From assembly GCA_049651845.1 (NCBI GenBank), contig JBASCW010000046.1, positions 1 through 64,000 of the forward strand: 64,000 bases of DNA, read 5' to 3'. This document shows positions 8,964-17,562 of this stretch, piece by piece (the first letter of the stretch is position 1; the number at the start of each line of letters is the position of its first letter). The translations under genes were made by a program, and so were the position numbers. The stretch comes from RBG-16-66-20 sp049651845. Its GTDB lineage: Bacteria > Pseudomonadota > Gammaproteobacteria > Burkholderiales > SG8-39. The notes below the pieces were generated by a model that was not told the origin of the DNA, made no database searches, and saw only the letters and a program-made list of their open reading frames with translations.

Positions 8964-8985
8964 CGAATCCGCGAAGTCCGGCTAG
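8964..8985. repeat. Right IS end: 18-bp inverted repeat plus CTAG
   Basis: Bases 8964-8981 are the exact reverse complement of 6966-6983, followed by the second CTAG copy. The response regulator frame resumes immediately after. Confidence 0.9.
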
Positions 8986-9070
8986 GCGCAAGCGTGCACA
9001 TCGTGAAGCCGATCTTCCGCGAGACGCTCGTCGCCGCGGTGCGGCAGCACCTGCGCCAGGAGCCGTCGAG

Positions 9071-9460
9071 CTAGGGCAGCGCGCTCCAGATCGCGCGCAG
9101 TTGGTCGGGCAGGTCCCTCGGGGAGAAGGGTTTCGAGATCGTGCCGGCGGCGCCGAGCTTGCGCAGCTCGTCGAGCTCCCGGGTCGAGGCCTTGGCGGTG
9201 ATGAAGACCACCGGCAGCGCTTTCACCTCCGGCGTCTCCAGCATCTTGCGGTAGAGCGTGGGACCGTCCATCCCGGGCATCATCCAGTCGAGCATCACCA
9301 GGTCCGGCTTGAAGGCGATCATGCGCTCGATCGCCACCATCGGATCGCCGACGACTTCGACGGTCATCTTGCCGACCTTCTCGAGCGACATGCGCACGAT
9401 GCGCTGGATGTCCTCGTCGTCCTCGACGTAGCAGATGCGGCTGAGCGGTTGCGCGGGCAT
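9071..9460 (-). CDS. CheY-like single-domain response regulator
   Basis: This 129-residue receiver domain has the acidic pocket in YVEDDED, phosphoacceptor D58 in LVMLDWMMPGMDG, the conserved Thr in VVFITAK and Lys in ISKPF. It has no output domain, so it probably relays phosphate or acts by protein contact. It starts nine bases after the histidine kinase stop and is surely co-transcribed with it. Its TAG stop shares the palindrome CTAG (9071-9074) with the stop of the broken receiver gene coming from the other strand. With the Hpt protein nearby it could be the intermediate receiver of a phosphorelay (inference). Confidence 0.9.
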   Translation of the reverse strand: MPAQPLSRICYVEDDEDIQRIVRMSLEKVGKMTVEVVGDPMVAIERMIAFKPDLVMLDWMMPGMDGPTLYRKMLETPEVKALPVVFITAKASTRELDELRKLGAAGTISKPFSPRDLPDQLRAIWSALP

Positions 9461-9469
9461 GGGCTCCTG

Positions 9470-11257
<1,788 letters not shown>

Positions 11258-11279
11258 CGCGCGGAGGGGGGCACCGCGC

Positions 11280-11285
11280 ATTATA
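11280..11285 (-). promoter_or_regulatory. Consensus -10 hexamer of the histidine kinase gene
   Basis: The minus strand reads TATAAT from 11285 to 11280. Transcription would start near 11273, just upstream of ATG 11257. The -35 region is not obvious. The element lies between lexA and the kinase gene, so the kinase need not rely on lexA read-through. Confidence 0.5.
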
Positions 11286-11345
11286 GGCGACGGTCGCCGG
11301 ACGCGGTTTCGCCCGCCGCGCGGCGGCTGCGAAGTGGCTTCGTTC

Positions 11346-11975
11346 TTACAGATTCTTGCCGCTGCGGATGACGCCGACGGCGATGCCCTCGATGGTCATC
11401 TCGTCGCGCCGCAGGTCGAGCTCGATCGGCTCGAAGTCCGGGTTCTCCGGCAGCAGCTGCACCGCGTGGCCGCGGCGCTTGAGGCGCTTGACCGTGACTT
11501 CCTCGCCGATGCGCGCGACCACCACCTGGCCGCTCTGGGCATCCTGCGTGCGGTGCACGGCGAGCAGGTCGCCCTCGAGAATGCCGGCGTCGCGCATCGA
11601 CAGGCCGCGCACGCGCAGCAGGTAGTCGGCCCGCGGCGTGAACAGATTCGGGTCGATCTGGTAGCGCGCCTGCACGTGCTCCTCGGCGAGGATCGGGCTG
11701 CCGGCCGCCACGCGGCCGATGACCGGCAGCTCGAGCAGCCGGCCGAGCTTCGGCCCGCCGCGCTCGCGCACCTTGATGCCGCGCGAGGAGCCCGCGGAGA
11801 TCTCCAGCGCGCCCTTGCGCTCGAGCGCGCGCAGGTGCTGCTCGGCGGCGTTGACCGAGCGAAACCCCATGCGCTCGGCGATCTCGGCGCGCGTCGGCGG
11901 AAAGCCCGACACCTCGGTGAGCTCCTTGATGAGACGCAGGATCTCGGTCTGGCGTTCGGTCAGCGGTTCGGACAT
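11346..11975 (-). CDS. lexA: SOS repressor LexA
   Basis: This 209-residue protein has an N-terminal winged helix (LTERQTEILRLIKEL, FPPTRAEIAERMGF) and a C-terminal S24 self-cleavage domain. The cleavage site is A91-G92 in RVAAGSP, the nucleophile is S126 in RGLSMRD and the general base is K163 in VTVKRLK. It represses SOS genes until activated RecA triggers its autoproteolysis (family knowledge). I chose ATG 11975 because the family begins MSEPLTERQ-like there, and upstream codons fall inside the promoter. Two LexA-box-like sites upstream indicate autoregulation. It lies about 7.5 kb from the imuB-dnaE2 genes it is expected to control. Confidence 0.96.
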   Translation of the reverse strand: MSEPLTERQTEILRLIKELTEVSGFPPTRAEIAERMGFRSVNAAEQHLRALERKGALEISAGSSRGIKVRERGGPKLGRLLELPVIGRVAAGSPILAEEHVQARYQIDPNLFTPRADYLLRVRGLSMRDAGILEGDLLAVHRTQDAQSGQVVVARIGEEVTVKRLKRRGHAVQLLPENPDFEPIELDLRRDEMTIEGIAVGVIRSGKNL

Positions 11976-11987
11976 GCGTGCCCCCGG

Positions 11988-12007
11988 CACTGTCATTACA
12001 CTCAGTG
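11988..12007 (-). promoter_or_regulatory. Second SOS-box-like site upstream of lexA
   Basis: On the minus strand this reads CACTGAGTGTAATGACAGTG, i.e. CTGA-N8-ACAG against the CTGT-N8-ACAG consensus. It overlaps the stronger site at 12003-12022 by five bases and lies between the -10 element and the lexA start. Confidence 0.5.
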
Positions 12008-12022
12008 AAAGCATATACAGTA
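12003..12022 (-). promoter_or_regulatory. SOS box overlapping the lexA -10 element
   Basis: On the minus strand this reads TACTGTATATGCTTTCACTG. The first ten bases match the LexA consensus TACTGTATAT exactly; the second half-site is poor. It overlaps the predicted -10 (12017-12012), the expected place for a repressor operator. Confidence 0.65.
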
Positions 12023-12040
12023 GCGGAGGGAAAAAAGCAA
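12012..12040 (-). promoter_or_regulatory. lexA promoter
   Basis: The minus strand has TTGCTT (12040-12035), a 17-base spacer, then TATATG (12017-12012). The start of transcription would fall near 12005, about 30 bases before the lexA ATG, and inside the tandem SOS-box region. Confidence 0.5.
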
Positions 12041-12082
12041 ATGGAATCAAGGCCGCGAACCGGTGGCGGCAAGGCCTGCGGT

Positions 12083-12088
12083 TAAAAT
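12083..12088 (+). promoter_or_regulatory. -10-like hexamer immediately before pncB
   Basis: TAAAAT lies six bases before ATG 12095, so transcription would begin at about the start codon. No convincing -35 is seen. It suggests a leaderless mRNA. Confidence 0.4.
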
Positions 12089-12094
12089 CCGGGG

Positions 12095-13279
12095 ATGATC
12101 ATCGAGTCGCTGCTCGACACCGACCTGTACAAGTTCACGATGATGCAGGTGGTGCTGCACCATTTTCCGGGCGCGCAGGTCGAGTACGTGTTCAAGTGCC
12201 GCACTCCAGGCGTGGACCTCGCGCCGCACGCCGACGAGATCCGCGCCGGTATCGGCGATCTGTGCCGCCTGCAATTCCGCGACGAGGAGCTCGCCTACCT
12301 GCGCGGGCTGCGCTTCATGAAGTCGGATTTCGTGGACTTCCTCGGCCTGTTCCACTTCAACGAGAAGTACATCCGCGTCGAGCGCATCGCCGGGGAACCC
12401 GGTCTCCAGATCACCATCCACGGGCCGTGGCTGCACACGATCCTGTACGAGATCCCGGTGCTGGCGGTCGTCTCGGAGGTCTATTTCCGGCGCACCCAGC
12501 CCAAGCCGGATCTCGCGCAGGGGCGCGCGCGCCTGAAGGCGAAGCTCGAGCAGGTGCGCGCGCTCGAGCCCGGCTTCGTGTTCCGCATCTCGGACTACGG
12601 CACGCGGCGGCGCTTTTCGCGCGCCTGGCACGACGAGGTGATCGCCACCTTCAAGCGCGAGATCCCGGATCGCTTCGCCGGCACTTCCAACGTCTGGCTG
12701 GCGATGAAGCACGGCGTGACCCCGCTCGGTACCATGGCCCACGAGTACATGCAGGCCTGCCAGGCGCTCGGCCCGCGGCTGCGCGACTCGCAGATTTTCG
12801 CCTTCGACGTCTGGGCCAAGGAGTACCGCGGCGACCTCGGCATCGCCATCTCCGACACCTACGGGACCGACGCGTTTCTGCGCGATTTCGACATGTATTT
12901 CTGCAAGCTGTTCGACGGCGCGCGGCACGACTCCGGCGATCCCGTCGCCTGGGGCGAGCGGCTGATCGAGCACTACCGCCGGAACCGCGTCGATCCGCGC
13001 ACCAAGACGCTGATCTTCTCCGACCAGCTCACGGTGCCGGTGGCGATCGACATCGCGCGCCGCTTCCAGGGGCGCGCGCTCACCTCGTTCGGCATCGGCA
13101 CCAACCTGACCAACGACCTCGGCTACGAGCCGATCAACATCGTCATCAAGATGACCGAGTGCAACGGCCAGCCGGTGGCCAAGGTCTCGGACGTCGCCGG
13201 CAAGACGGTCAGCAAGGACCCCGGCTACCTGGCGTACCTGCGGCAGGTGTTCGGCCTGGAAGAGGCGAAGAGCGATTAG
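12095..13279 (+). CDS. pncB: Nicotinate phosphoribosyltransferase
   Basis: This 394-residue enzyme of NAD salvage converts nicotinate and PRPP to nicotinate mononucleotide at the cost of ATP. Family signatures are the N-terminal LLDTDLYKFTMMQ, the central AMKHGVTPLGTMAHEYMQA segment, DTYGTDAFLRDF, FDGARHDSGDP and FGIGTNLTNDLG near the C-terminus. Length and start match the bacterial PncB family. It is transcribed divergently from lexA and followed by an MFS transporter gene; whether the two share a transcript is unclear. Confidence 0.96.
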   Translation: MIIESLLDTDLYKFTMMQVVLHHFPGAQVEYVFKCRTPGVDLAPHADEIRAGIGDLCRLQFRDEELAYLRGLRFMKSDFVDFLGLFHFNEKYIRVERIAGEPGLQITIHGPWLHTILYEIPVLAVVSEVYFRRTQPKPDLAQGRARLKAKLEQVRALEPGFVFRISDYGTRRRFSRAWHDEVIATFKREIPDRFAGTSNVWLAMKHGVTPLGTMAHEYMQACQALGPRLRDSQIFAFDVWAKEYRGDLGIAISDTYGTDAFLRDFDMYFCKLFDGARHDSGDPVAWGERLIEHYRRNRVDPRTKTLIFSDQLTVPVAIDIARRFQGRALTSFGIGTNLTNDLGYEPINIVIKMTECNGQPVAKVSDVAGKTVSKDPGYLAYLRQVFGLEEAKSD

Positions 13280-13319
13280 CGCGTCGGCGCGCCCCCCGCT
13301 GCACCCGGTCGCGATCGCC

Positions 13320-14510
13320 GTGCTCGCAACGTGCTTCGCGCTCAACCTGCTCGGGCGCGGAGTCGGCGACACCTATACGGTGTTCCTCAGGCCGATCGAA
13401 GCCGAGTTCGGCTGGTCGCGCTCGCAGCTCACGAGCGTGTACTCGGCATATCTGCTGGTGAACGGCTTCATCGCGCCGCTGGTCGGCTTCTTCTTCGACC
13501 GCGCCGGGCCGCGCTGGGTATACGCGGCCGGCCTCGGCACGCTCGGCACGGCTTTCGTGCTCGCAGGCTCGCTCACCAACCTGTGGCACTTCTACCTGCT
13601 GGTCGGTGCGCTGGTGGGCGTCGGCGTGAGCATGACGGGCATGGTCCCGGCCTCGGCGCTGCTGGCGCGCTGGTACCGAGCGCGGCTGTCGATCGCCATC
13701 GGCGTCGCCTTCTCCGGCGTCGGCGTCGGCACCGTGATCCTGGTGCCCTTCGCGCAGTTCCTCGTGAGCGGCTGGGACTGGCGCACGGCGTACCACGTCC
13801 TGGGCGGCATGCTGCTTGCCGCGGCGGTTGTGGTGCCGCTCGTGCTGCCCTGGCGACGCTTTGCGGCCGGCCACCCGGCGCTCGCACCGGCGGCGCAGAG
13901 GCCGGGTGAGGCGGCCGCCGGCTGGACGCTGCGCGCGGCGATGCGCACGCCGATCTACCGCGCGCTCGCGACGGTGTTCTTCTGCACGGCGATGGGCATG
14001 TTCGCCGTCATCGTGCAACTCGTCGTGTTCCTCATCGACGCCGGCTTCAGCCCGATCGCGGCGGCCACGGTTTTCGGCATCGTCGGCATGTTGTCGGCCG
14101 CGAGCGTGATGTCGAGCGGCTTCGTCGCCGAGCGCTTCGGCTACCGGCAGACCGTCACCGCGAGCTTCGCCGGCTCGATGACCGGCATCGTGCTGCTGCT
14201 GCTCGTATCGGCCTGGCCTTCGTGGCTGCTGCTGTGCCTGTTCGTTCCCGTGTTCGGGCTGTGCATGGGCGTGCGCGGTCCGATCGTGTCGTCCGTCTGC
14301 ACCCGGCATTTCGCCGGCCCCCGGGTGGCCACCATCTACGGGACCATCTACTCAACGAACGCGCTCGGCGCCGCGGCCGGCTCGCTGATCGGCGGCGTGT
14401 TGCACGACCTCACCGGAGGGTACGCGGCGGCCTATGGGTTCGCGCTGTGCTCGCTCGGCGTCGCCGCCGTGCCATTTCTCGCCGTGCCGGCGCTCCGGGA
14501 CTATCGCTGA
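13320..14510 (+). CDS. Major facilitator superfamily transporter
   Basis: This ~396-residue protein has about twelve hydrophobic segments and MFS signatures such as the loop 2-3 motif (FFFDRAGPRWV) and its second-half counterpart (FVAERFGYRQT). It resembles monocarboxylate/OFA-type transporters, but the substrate cannot be assigned. The start is uncertain. GTG 13320 is the only standard start codon close to the first membrane helix, but sequence similar to a normal N-terminus (SARPPLHPVAIA) reads in frame upstream back to the pncB stop, where no ATG, GTG or TTG exists. The gene converges with the CoA-transferase gene on the other strand. Confidence 0.8.
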   Translation: MLATCFALNLLGRGVGDTYTVFLRPIEAEFGWSRSQLTSVYSAYLLVNGFIAPLVGFFFDRAGPRWVYAAGLGTLGTAFVLAGSLTNLWHFYLLVGALVGVGVSMTGMVPASALLARWYRARLSIAIGVAFSGVGVGTVILVPFAQFLVSGWDWRTAYHVLGGMLLAAAVVVPLVLPWRRFAAGHPALAPAAQRPGEAAAGWTLRAAMRTPIYRALATVFFCTAMGMFAVIVQLVVFLIDAGFSPIAAATVFGIVGMLSAASVMSSGFVAERFGYRQTVTASFAGSMTGIVLLLLVSAWPSWLLLCLFVPVFGLCMGVRGPIVSSVCTRHFAGPRVATIYGTIYSTNALGAAAGSLIGGVLHDLTGGYAAAYGFALCSLGVAAVPFLAVPALRDYR

Positions 14511-14531
14511 GCCGCGCCCCCCGGCGCGCCC

Positions 14532-15695
14532 CTAGAGAACGGAGATGGCGCGCATGCGGCGCGCGCGCTCCCTGAGCGTGCAGCCGCGAAGGTCGGCGGC
14601 GCCTTTCTCGGTGACGATCACGCCGGCCTCGCTGCGCGGGGTCGAGACCGGCCCGGAGAGCGTCTCGACGATGCGCGCCGCGGGCAGCAGCAGCAGCGAC
14701 ACGCCGCCGGGCGAATTGCCGGCGGCACGAATGAAGTCCAGCGCGCCGCCCACGGCGCCGAGGTAGCTGCCGCCGCCGAGCTCGGCATTGACCTGGCCGG
14801 TGAGGTCGACCTCCACCGCGGAGTTGATCGCTACGAATTGCCGGATGGCGCCGAGCACGCGCGGGTCGTGGGTGTATTCGATCGTGCGCAGGCGGATCGC
14901 CGGGTTCTCGCGCGCGAAATCGAACAGCCGGCGCGTGCCGATGAGCTGGCCGCAGACGGCCTCGCCAATGACGCCGTCGCGCATCAGGTCGACGACGCCA
15001 TCGCCGATCGTCCCCGAGTGGATCCTGAGGTCCTTGTGCGCCGACAGCGCCGCGCAGACCGCGTCGGGCAGCACGCCGAGGCCGAATTCCAGGGTGGATC
15101 CATCGGCGATGAACTTCGCGGCGTGCGCTGCGATCGCAGCATCCGCTGCGCCGCGCTTCGAAGGCGGCGGCACGGCGGGCTCGCGCGAGGAGCGCACCAG
15201 CAGCGCGAAGTCCTCCTTGCGCAAGAGCCTCTCGGTATAGGTCCAGGGCACTCGCTCGTTTACCTCGGCGATCACCGTGCGCGCGGTTTCGATCGCCGGC
15301 AGCAGATAGTCCACCCCGAGCCCCATGCTGTACTCGCCGCGCGCGTTCGGCGGGCTGACCTGCAGCAGCACCACGTCGCAGGGGATCCGCCGCGCGCGCA
15401 GCAGCGCGGCGAGCCGGGAGTAGGGGTGCGGGTGGATGTCGAGCACGCCCGCGTCGGCGAGCGCGCGATTGCGACCGGCGCCGCAATAGGACGAAAGCAC
15501 GAAGTGGTCGGCGTGCTCGGGCCGAACGATGCCCGCGTAGTTCACGCCGAGAAAAAGCTGCGCGCCCGGGAACGCGGCGCGCTGCGCAACCAGCGCTTCG
15601 GTCAGCGTCTGCGGCTCGCCGCAGGCCTGGCCGATGACGATGCCGTCGCCGGGACGGATCAAGCGCGCAAGATCGGGCGACGGGTCGGGCGTCAC
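14532..15695 (-). CDS. Acetyl-CoA hydrolase/transferase family protein
   Basis: This 387-residue protein matches the acetyl-CoA hydrolase / 4-hydroxybutyrate CoA-transferase family, which moves CoA between acyl-CoAs and free acids through a glutamyl-CoA thioester. Recognisable are the N-terminal GDGIVIGQACGEP, the conserved AVEVDLTGQVNAE segment carrying the likely catalytic Glu, and GGSYLGAVGGALDFIRAA. I chose GTG 15695; a longer frame continues upstream but would run through the divergent promoter and into the neighbouring gene. It is divergent from a RutE-like reductase 43 bases away. The acyl substrate is not predictable by eye. Confidence 0.82.
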   Translation of the reverse strand: MTPDPSPDLARLIRPGDGIVIGQACGEPQTLTEALVAQRAAFPGAQLFLGVNYAGIVRPEHADHFVLSSYCGAGRNRALADAGVLDIHPHPYSRLAALLRARRIPCDVVLLQVSPPNARGEYSMGLGVDYLLPAIETARTVIAEVNERVPWTYTERLLRKEDFALLVRSSREPAVPPPSKRGAADAAIAAHAAKFIADGSTLEFGLGVLPDAVCAALSAHKDLRIHSGTIGDGVVDLMRDGVIGEAVCGQLIGTRRLFDFARENPAIRLRTIEYTHDPRVLGAIRQFVAINSAVEVDLTGQVNAELGGGSYLGAVGGALDFIRAAGNSPGGVSLLLLPAARIVETLSGPVSTPRSEAGVIVTEKGAADLRGCTLRERARRMRAISVL

Positions 15696-15706
15696 GCGGG
15701 CGATGC

Positions 15707-15712
15707 TAACAT
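15707..15712 (+). promoter_or_regulatory. -10-like hexamer of the RutE-like gene
   Basis: TAACAT lies 26 bases before ATG 15739 in the short divergent region, and a purine-rich CGGAGA follows at 15731. The -35 hexamer is not clear. Confidence 0.35.
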
Positions 15713-15738
15713 TTGCGCCCTTACGTTCCCCGGAGAAC

Positions 15739-16329
15739 ATGATGCTCGACGCGAAATCCCTCGACACGATCCTTCGCCAGGCGCGCACGCACAATGCGTT
15801 CGCGGGCCCGGTGAGCGACCCGCAGCTGCGCGAGCTCTACGAGCTGCTGAAATGGGGGCCGACGACGATGAACACGCAGCCGGCGCGCTTCGTGTTCGTG
15901 CGCACCCCGGAGGGCAAGGAGAAGCTGCGCCCGGCGCTCAGCCCCGGCAACCTCGACAAGACCATGGCGGCGCCGGTCACGGTGATCGTCGCTCACGACC
16001 TGCTGTTCTACGAGAACCTGCCGAGGACCTTCCCGCACCGGCCGGACGCGATCAAGCTTTTCCAGGGCGAGGACAAGAAGGCGGACAACGAGAAAGTCGC
16101 GTTCCGCAACGGCTCGCTGCAGGGCGCCTATTTGATCGTCGCCGCGCGCGCGCTCGGCATCGACACCGGACCCATGTCCGGCTTCGACAACGCCAAGGTG
16201 GACGCCGCGTTCTTTCCGGAAGGCCGCTGGAAGTCGAACTTCCTCTGCAATCTGGGCAAGGGCGATCCGGCGAAGGTCTTCAACCGCAGCCCGCGGCTCA
16301 CTTTCGAGGAGGCTTGTCGGTTCGCTTGA
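15739..16329 (+). CDS. RutE/HadB-like NAD(P)H nitroreductase family protein
   Basis: This 196-residue flavoprotein matches the RutE/HadB group. In E. coli RutE is implicated in reducing malonic semialdehyde to 3-hydroxypropionate (family knowledge). Matching segments are ARTHNAF, LLKWGPTTMNTQPARFVFV, SLQGAYLIVAARALG, PMSGFDNAKVD and KSNFLCNLG. The length equals RutE. Two ATGs stand side by side (15739 and 15742); the purine-rich stretch at 15731 favours the first. No other rut genes are nearby, so a different aldehyde or quinone substrate is possible. The 3' end overlaps the convergent FixH-like gene by 32 bases. Confidence 0.85.
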   Translation: MMLDAKSLDTILRQARTHNAFAGPVSDPQLRELYELLKWGPTTMNTQPARFVFVRTPEGKEKLRPALSPGNLDKTMAAPVTVIVAHDLLFYENLPRTFPHRPDAIKLFQGEDKKADNEKVAFRNGSLQGAYLIVAARALGIDTGPMSGFDNAKVDAAFFPEGRWKSNFLCNLGKGDPAKVFNRSPRLTFEEACRFA

Positions 16330-16699
16330 CGGGCCGCGCGCCCTTTTCGTCGAATTCGTAGTGCAGGACCAGCTGGTCGTTCACGGGCCCGCGCAGGCGC
16401 AGCCTCACCGCCCATTCGCCCAGCATCTGCAGCTCCAGCTTCGCCTGGTATTCGCCGGGGGCCTTGCCGGGAGCGGCCTTCACCGGCTTCACGTTGTGCG
16501 CCATCGGCATCGAGGGCATGTCCGCGCCGACCGTGACGGACGCGCCCGCGAGCGGCTGGTCGCGGCGTGCCAGCCGGATCGTGCAGTCGTAGACGAAATC
16601 GGTCGGCAGGGGCTTGCACGCGAGTTCGCCCTGGACCGGCTGGGCGAGAACCGGAAACGCCACGAACGCCAGCATCAAGCCAATCGGCGCTTTAGCCAT
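16298..16699 (-). CDS. Exported FixH/YtkA-like small protein
   Basis: This 133-residue protein has a signal peptide (about residues 1-19, ending FPVLAQ) and one beta-rich domain resembling FixH/YtkA-like proteins, with the motif DMPSMPMAHNV followed by GEYQAKLELQMLGEWAVRLRL. Such domains are periplasmic and often connected to copper or cytochrome oxidase biogenesis; here the role is unknown. The start overlaps the livM stop by 25 bases on the same strand, so it appears to be the last gene of the LIV operon, which is unusual company. The 3' end overlaps the convergent RutE-like gene. Confidence 0.65.
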   Translation of the reverse strand: MAKAPIGLMLAFVAFPVLAQPVQGELACKPLPTDFVYDCTIRLARRDQPLAGASVTVGADMPSMPMAHNVKPVKAAPGKAPGEYQAKLELQMLGEWAVRLRLRGPVNDQLVLHYEFDEKGARPVKRTDKPPRK

Positions 16700-17562
16700 T
16701 GGACGGCCCTTTCATCGAGCAGGCCGCGGGGCCTGAAGATCAGCAGCACGGCCACCAGTCCGCCGAACACGATCATGCGATAGCCGTGGAACGCGCGGCT
16801 GCCTTCGAGCACGCCGATATCGACAAGCACGCCGAGCAGCGGCCCGAAAGCCGTGCCCAGACCGCCGATCAGCGCGTAGGCGAGGCTGTGGACGCCGAGC
16901 ATGATGTCGAAATTGCGCGGCTCGATGTAGGTATTGTGGTGCGCATAGAGTGCCCCGCCCAGCGCCGCCAGGGCACCGGCCGCAGCGGCGATGCCGAGCT
17001 TGAAGCGTTCGACGTGGACGCCGAGCGTGCGCGCGAGCTCCGGGTCCTCGCCGAGCATGCGCAGGGTCGCGCCCAGCTTCGACCTTTCGATGACCAGCAG
17101 CGCGGCGACCACGGCGAGCAGCACCCCCCAGACCAGGGCGAGGAAGCCTTCCGGCTCCACGCCGTTCTCGAACACCCAGCGGATGCCGCGGAAACCCTGC
17201 GTGCCGTCGGGACCGATCGGCTCGCCGCCGATCTCCCGCTGGAAATGCAGCAGTTCGAAAAGAATGCGCAGCATCTCGGCTGCGGCCAGCGTCGCCATCG
17301 CGAAGTACAGCCCGCGCAGGCGCAGCGTGGGCAGGCCCACCAGGAACGCGGCCGCGGCGCCCGTGCCCATCGCCATTGCTGCGGCCAGGGGGAGCGGAAC
17401 GCCGTACATGGCGGTGGCGACGCCGGCGGTATAGGCACCGACCCCGAAGAAGCCCTGCTGGCCGAACGACATCTCGCCCGCGACGATCAGCAGGTAGGCC
17501 GACAGCGCGACGAACGAAATCAGGCCGATGTTGGTCAGGACGCCGACTGTGTAGTCATCCAT
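16675..17562 (-). CDS. LIV-type ABC permease, LivM family (second pair)
   Basis: This 295-residue inner-membrane permease has about eight to ten hydrophobic segments and LivM family features: the N-terminal IVAGEMSFGQQGFFGVGAYTAG segment and the cytoplasmic loop RMLGEDPELARTLGV that contacts the ATPase. I chose ATG 17562 because homology starts there; it overlaps the upstream livH by 28 bases. It is the second LivM of this operon; another lies at 19859-20773 and the two are clearly different in sequence. It probably pairs with the livH directly upstream. Confidence 0.88.
   Translation of the reverse strand: MDDYTVGVLTNIGLISFVALSAYLLIVAGEMSFGQQGFFGVGAYTAGVATAMYGVPLPLAAAMAMGTGAAAAFLVGLPTLRLRGLYFAMATLAAAEMLRILFELLHFQREIGGEPIGPDGTQGFRGIRWVFENGVEPEGFLALVWGVLLAVVAALLVIERSKLGATLRMLGEDPELARTLGVHVERFKLGIAAAAGALAALGGALYAHHNTYIEPRNFDIMLGVHSLAYALIGGLGTAFGPLLGVLVDIGVLEGSRAFHGYRMIVFGGLVAVLLIFRPRGLLDERAVQWLKRRLA

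Larger units (their letters stand above)
6966..8981 (-). mobile_element. IS1634-like insertion sequence in a response regulator gene
   Basis: The element is about 2016 bp and is bounded by perfect 18-bp terminal inverted repeats and a 4-bp (or 5-bp) target duplication. It carries one transposase on the minus strand with IS1634-family motifs (DLTSTYFE, CMDRG, VEEAFRTLKGDL). The transposase frame is shifted near 7783-7805. A 19-bp direct repeat with one mismatch (7031-7049 and 8861-8879) lies inside both ends and brackets the transposase. That would also fit a younger insertion nested in an older, short inverted-repeat element of roughly 186 bp. Perfect termini suggest a recent insertion of the outer unit. 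Confidence 0.88.
6662..9074 (+). pseudogene. CheY-like response regulator broken by amber codon and IS
   Basis: Translation from ATG 6662 gives a receiver start (FKVLIVDDSESTRLL) that hits TAG at 6737-6739, codon 26. The same frame then continues as a normal receiver (DVVLLDLLMPE, LVVSALHDEETIERCRKL) until an insertion sequence enters after 6965. Beyond the element, the frame resumes at 8986 with GASVHIVKPIFRETL and ends at TAG 9072-9074. Removing the element plus one CTAG copy restores a continuous receiver reading RKLGASVHIVKP. The gene therefore carries two independent lesions. It sat downstream of the REC-kinase and was probably part of the same phosphorelay set. The internal open stretch 6803-7009 is a fragment of this gene, not a gene of its own. 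Confidence 0.88.
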
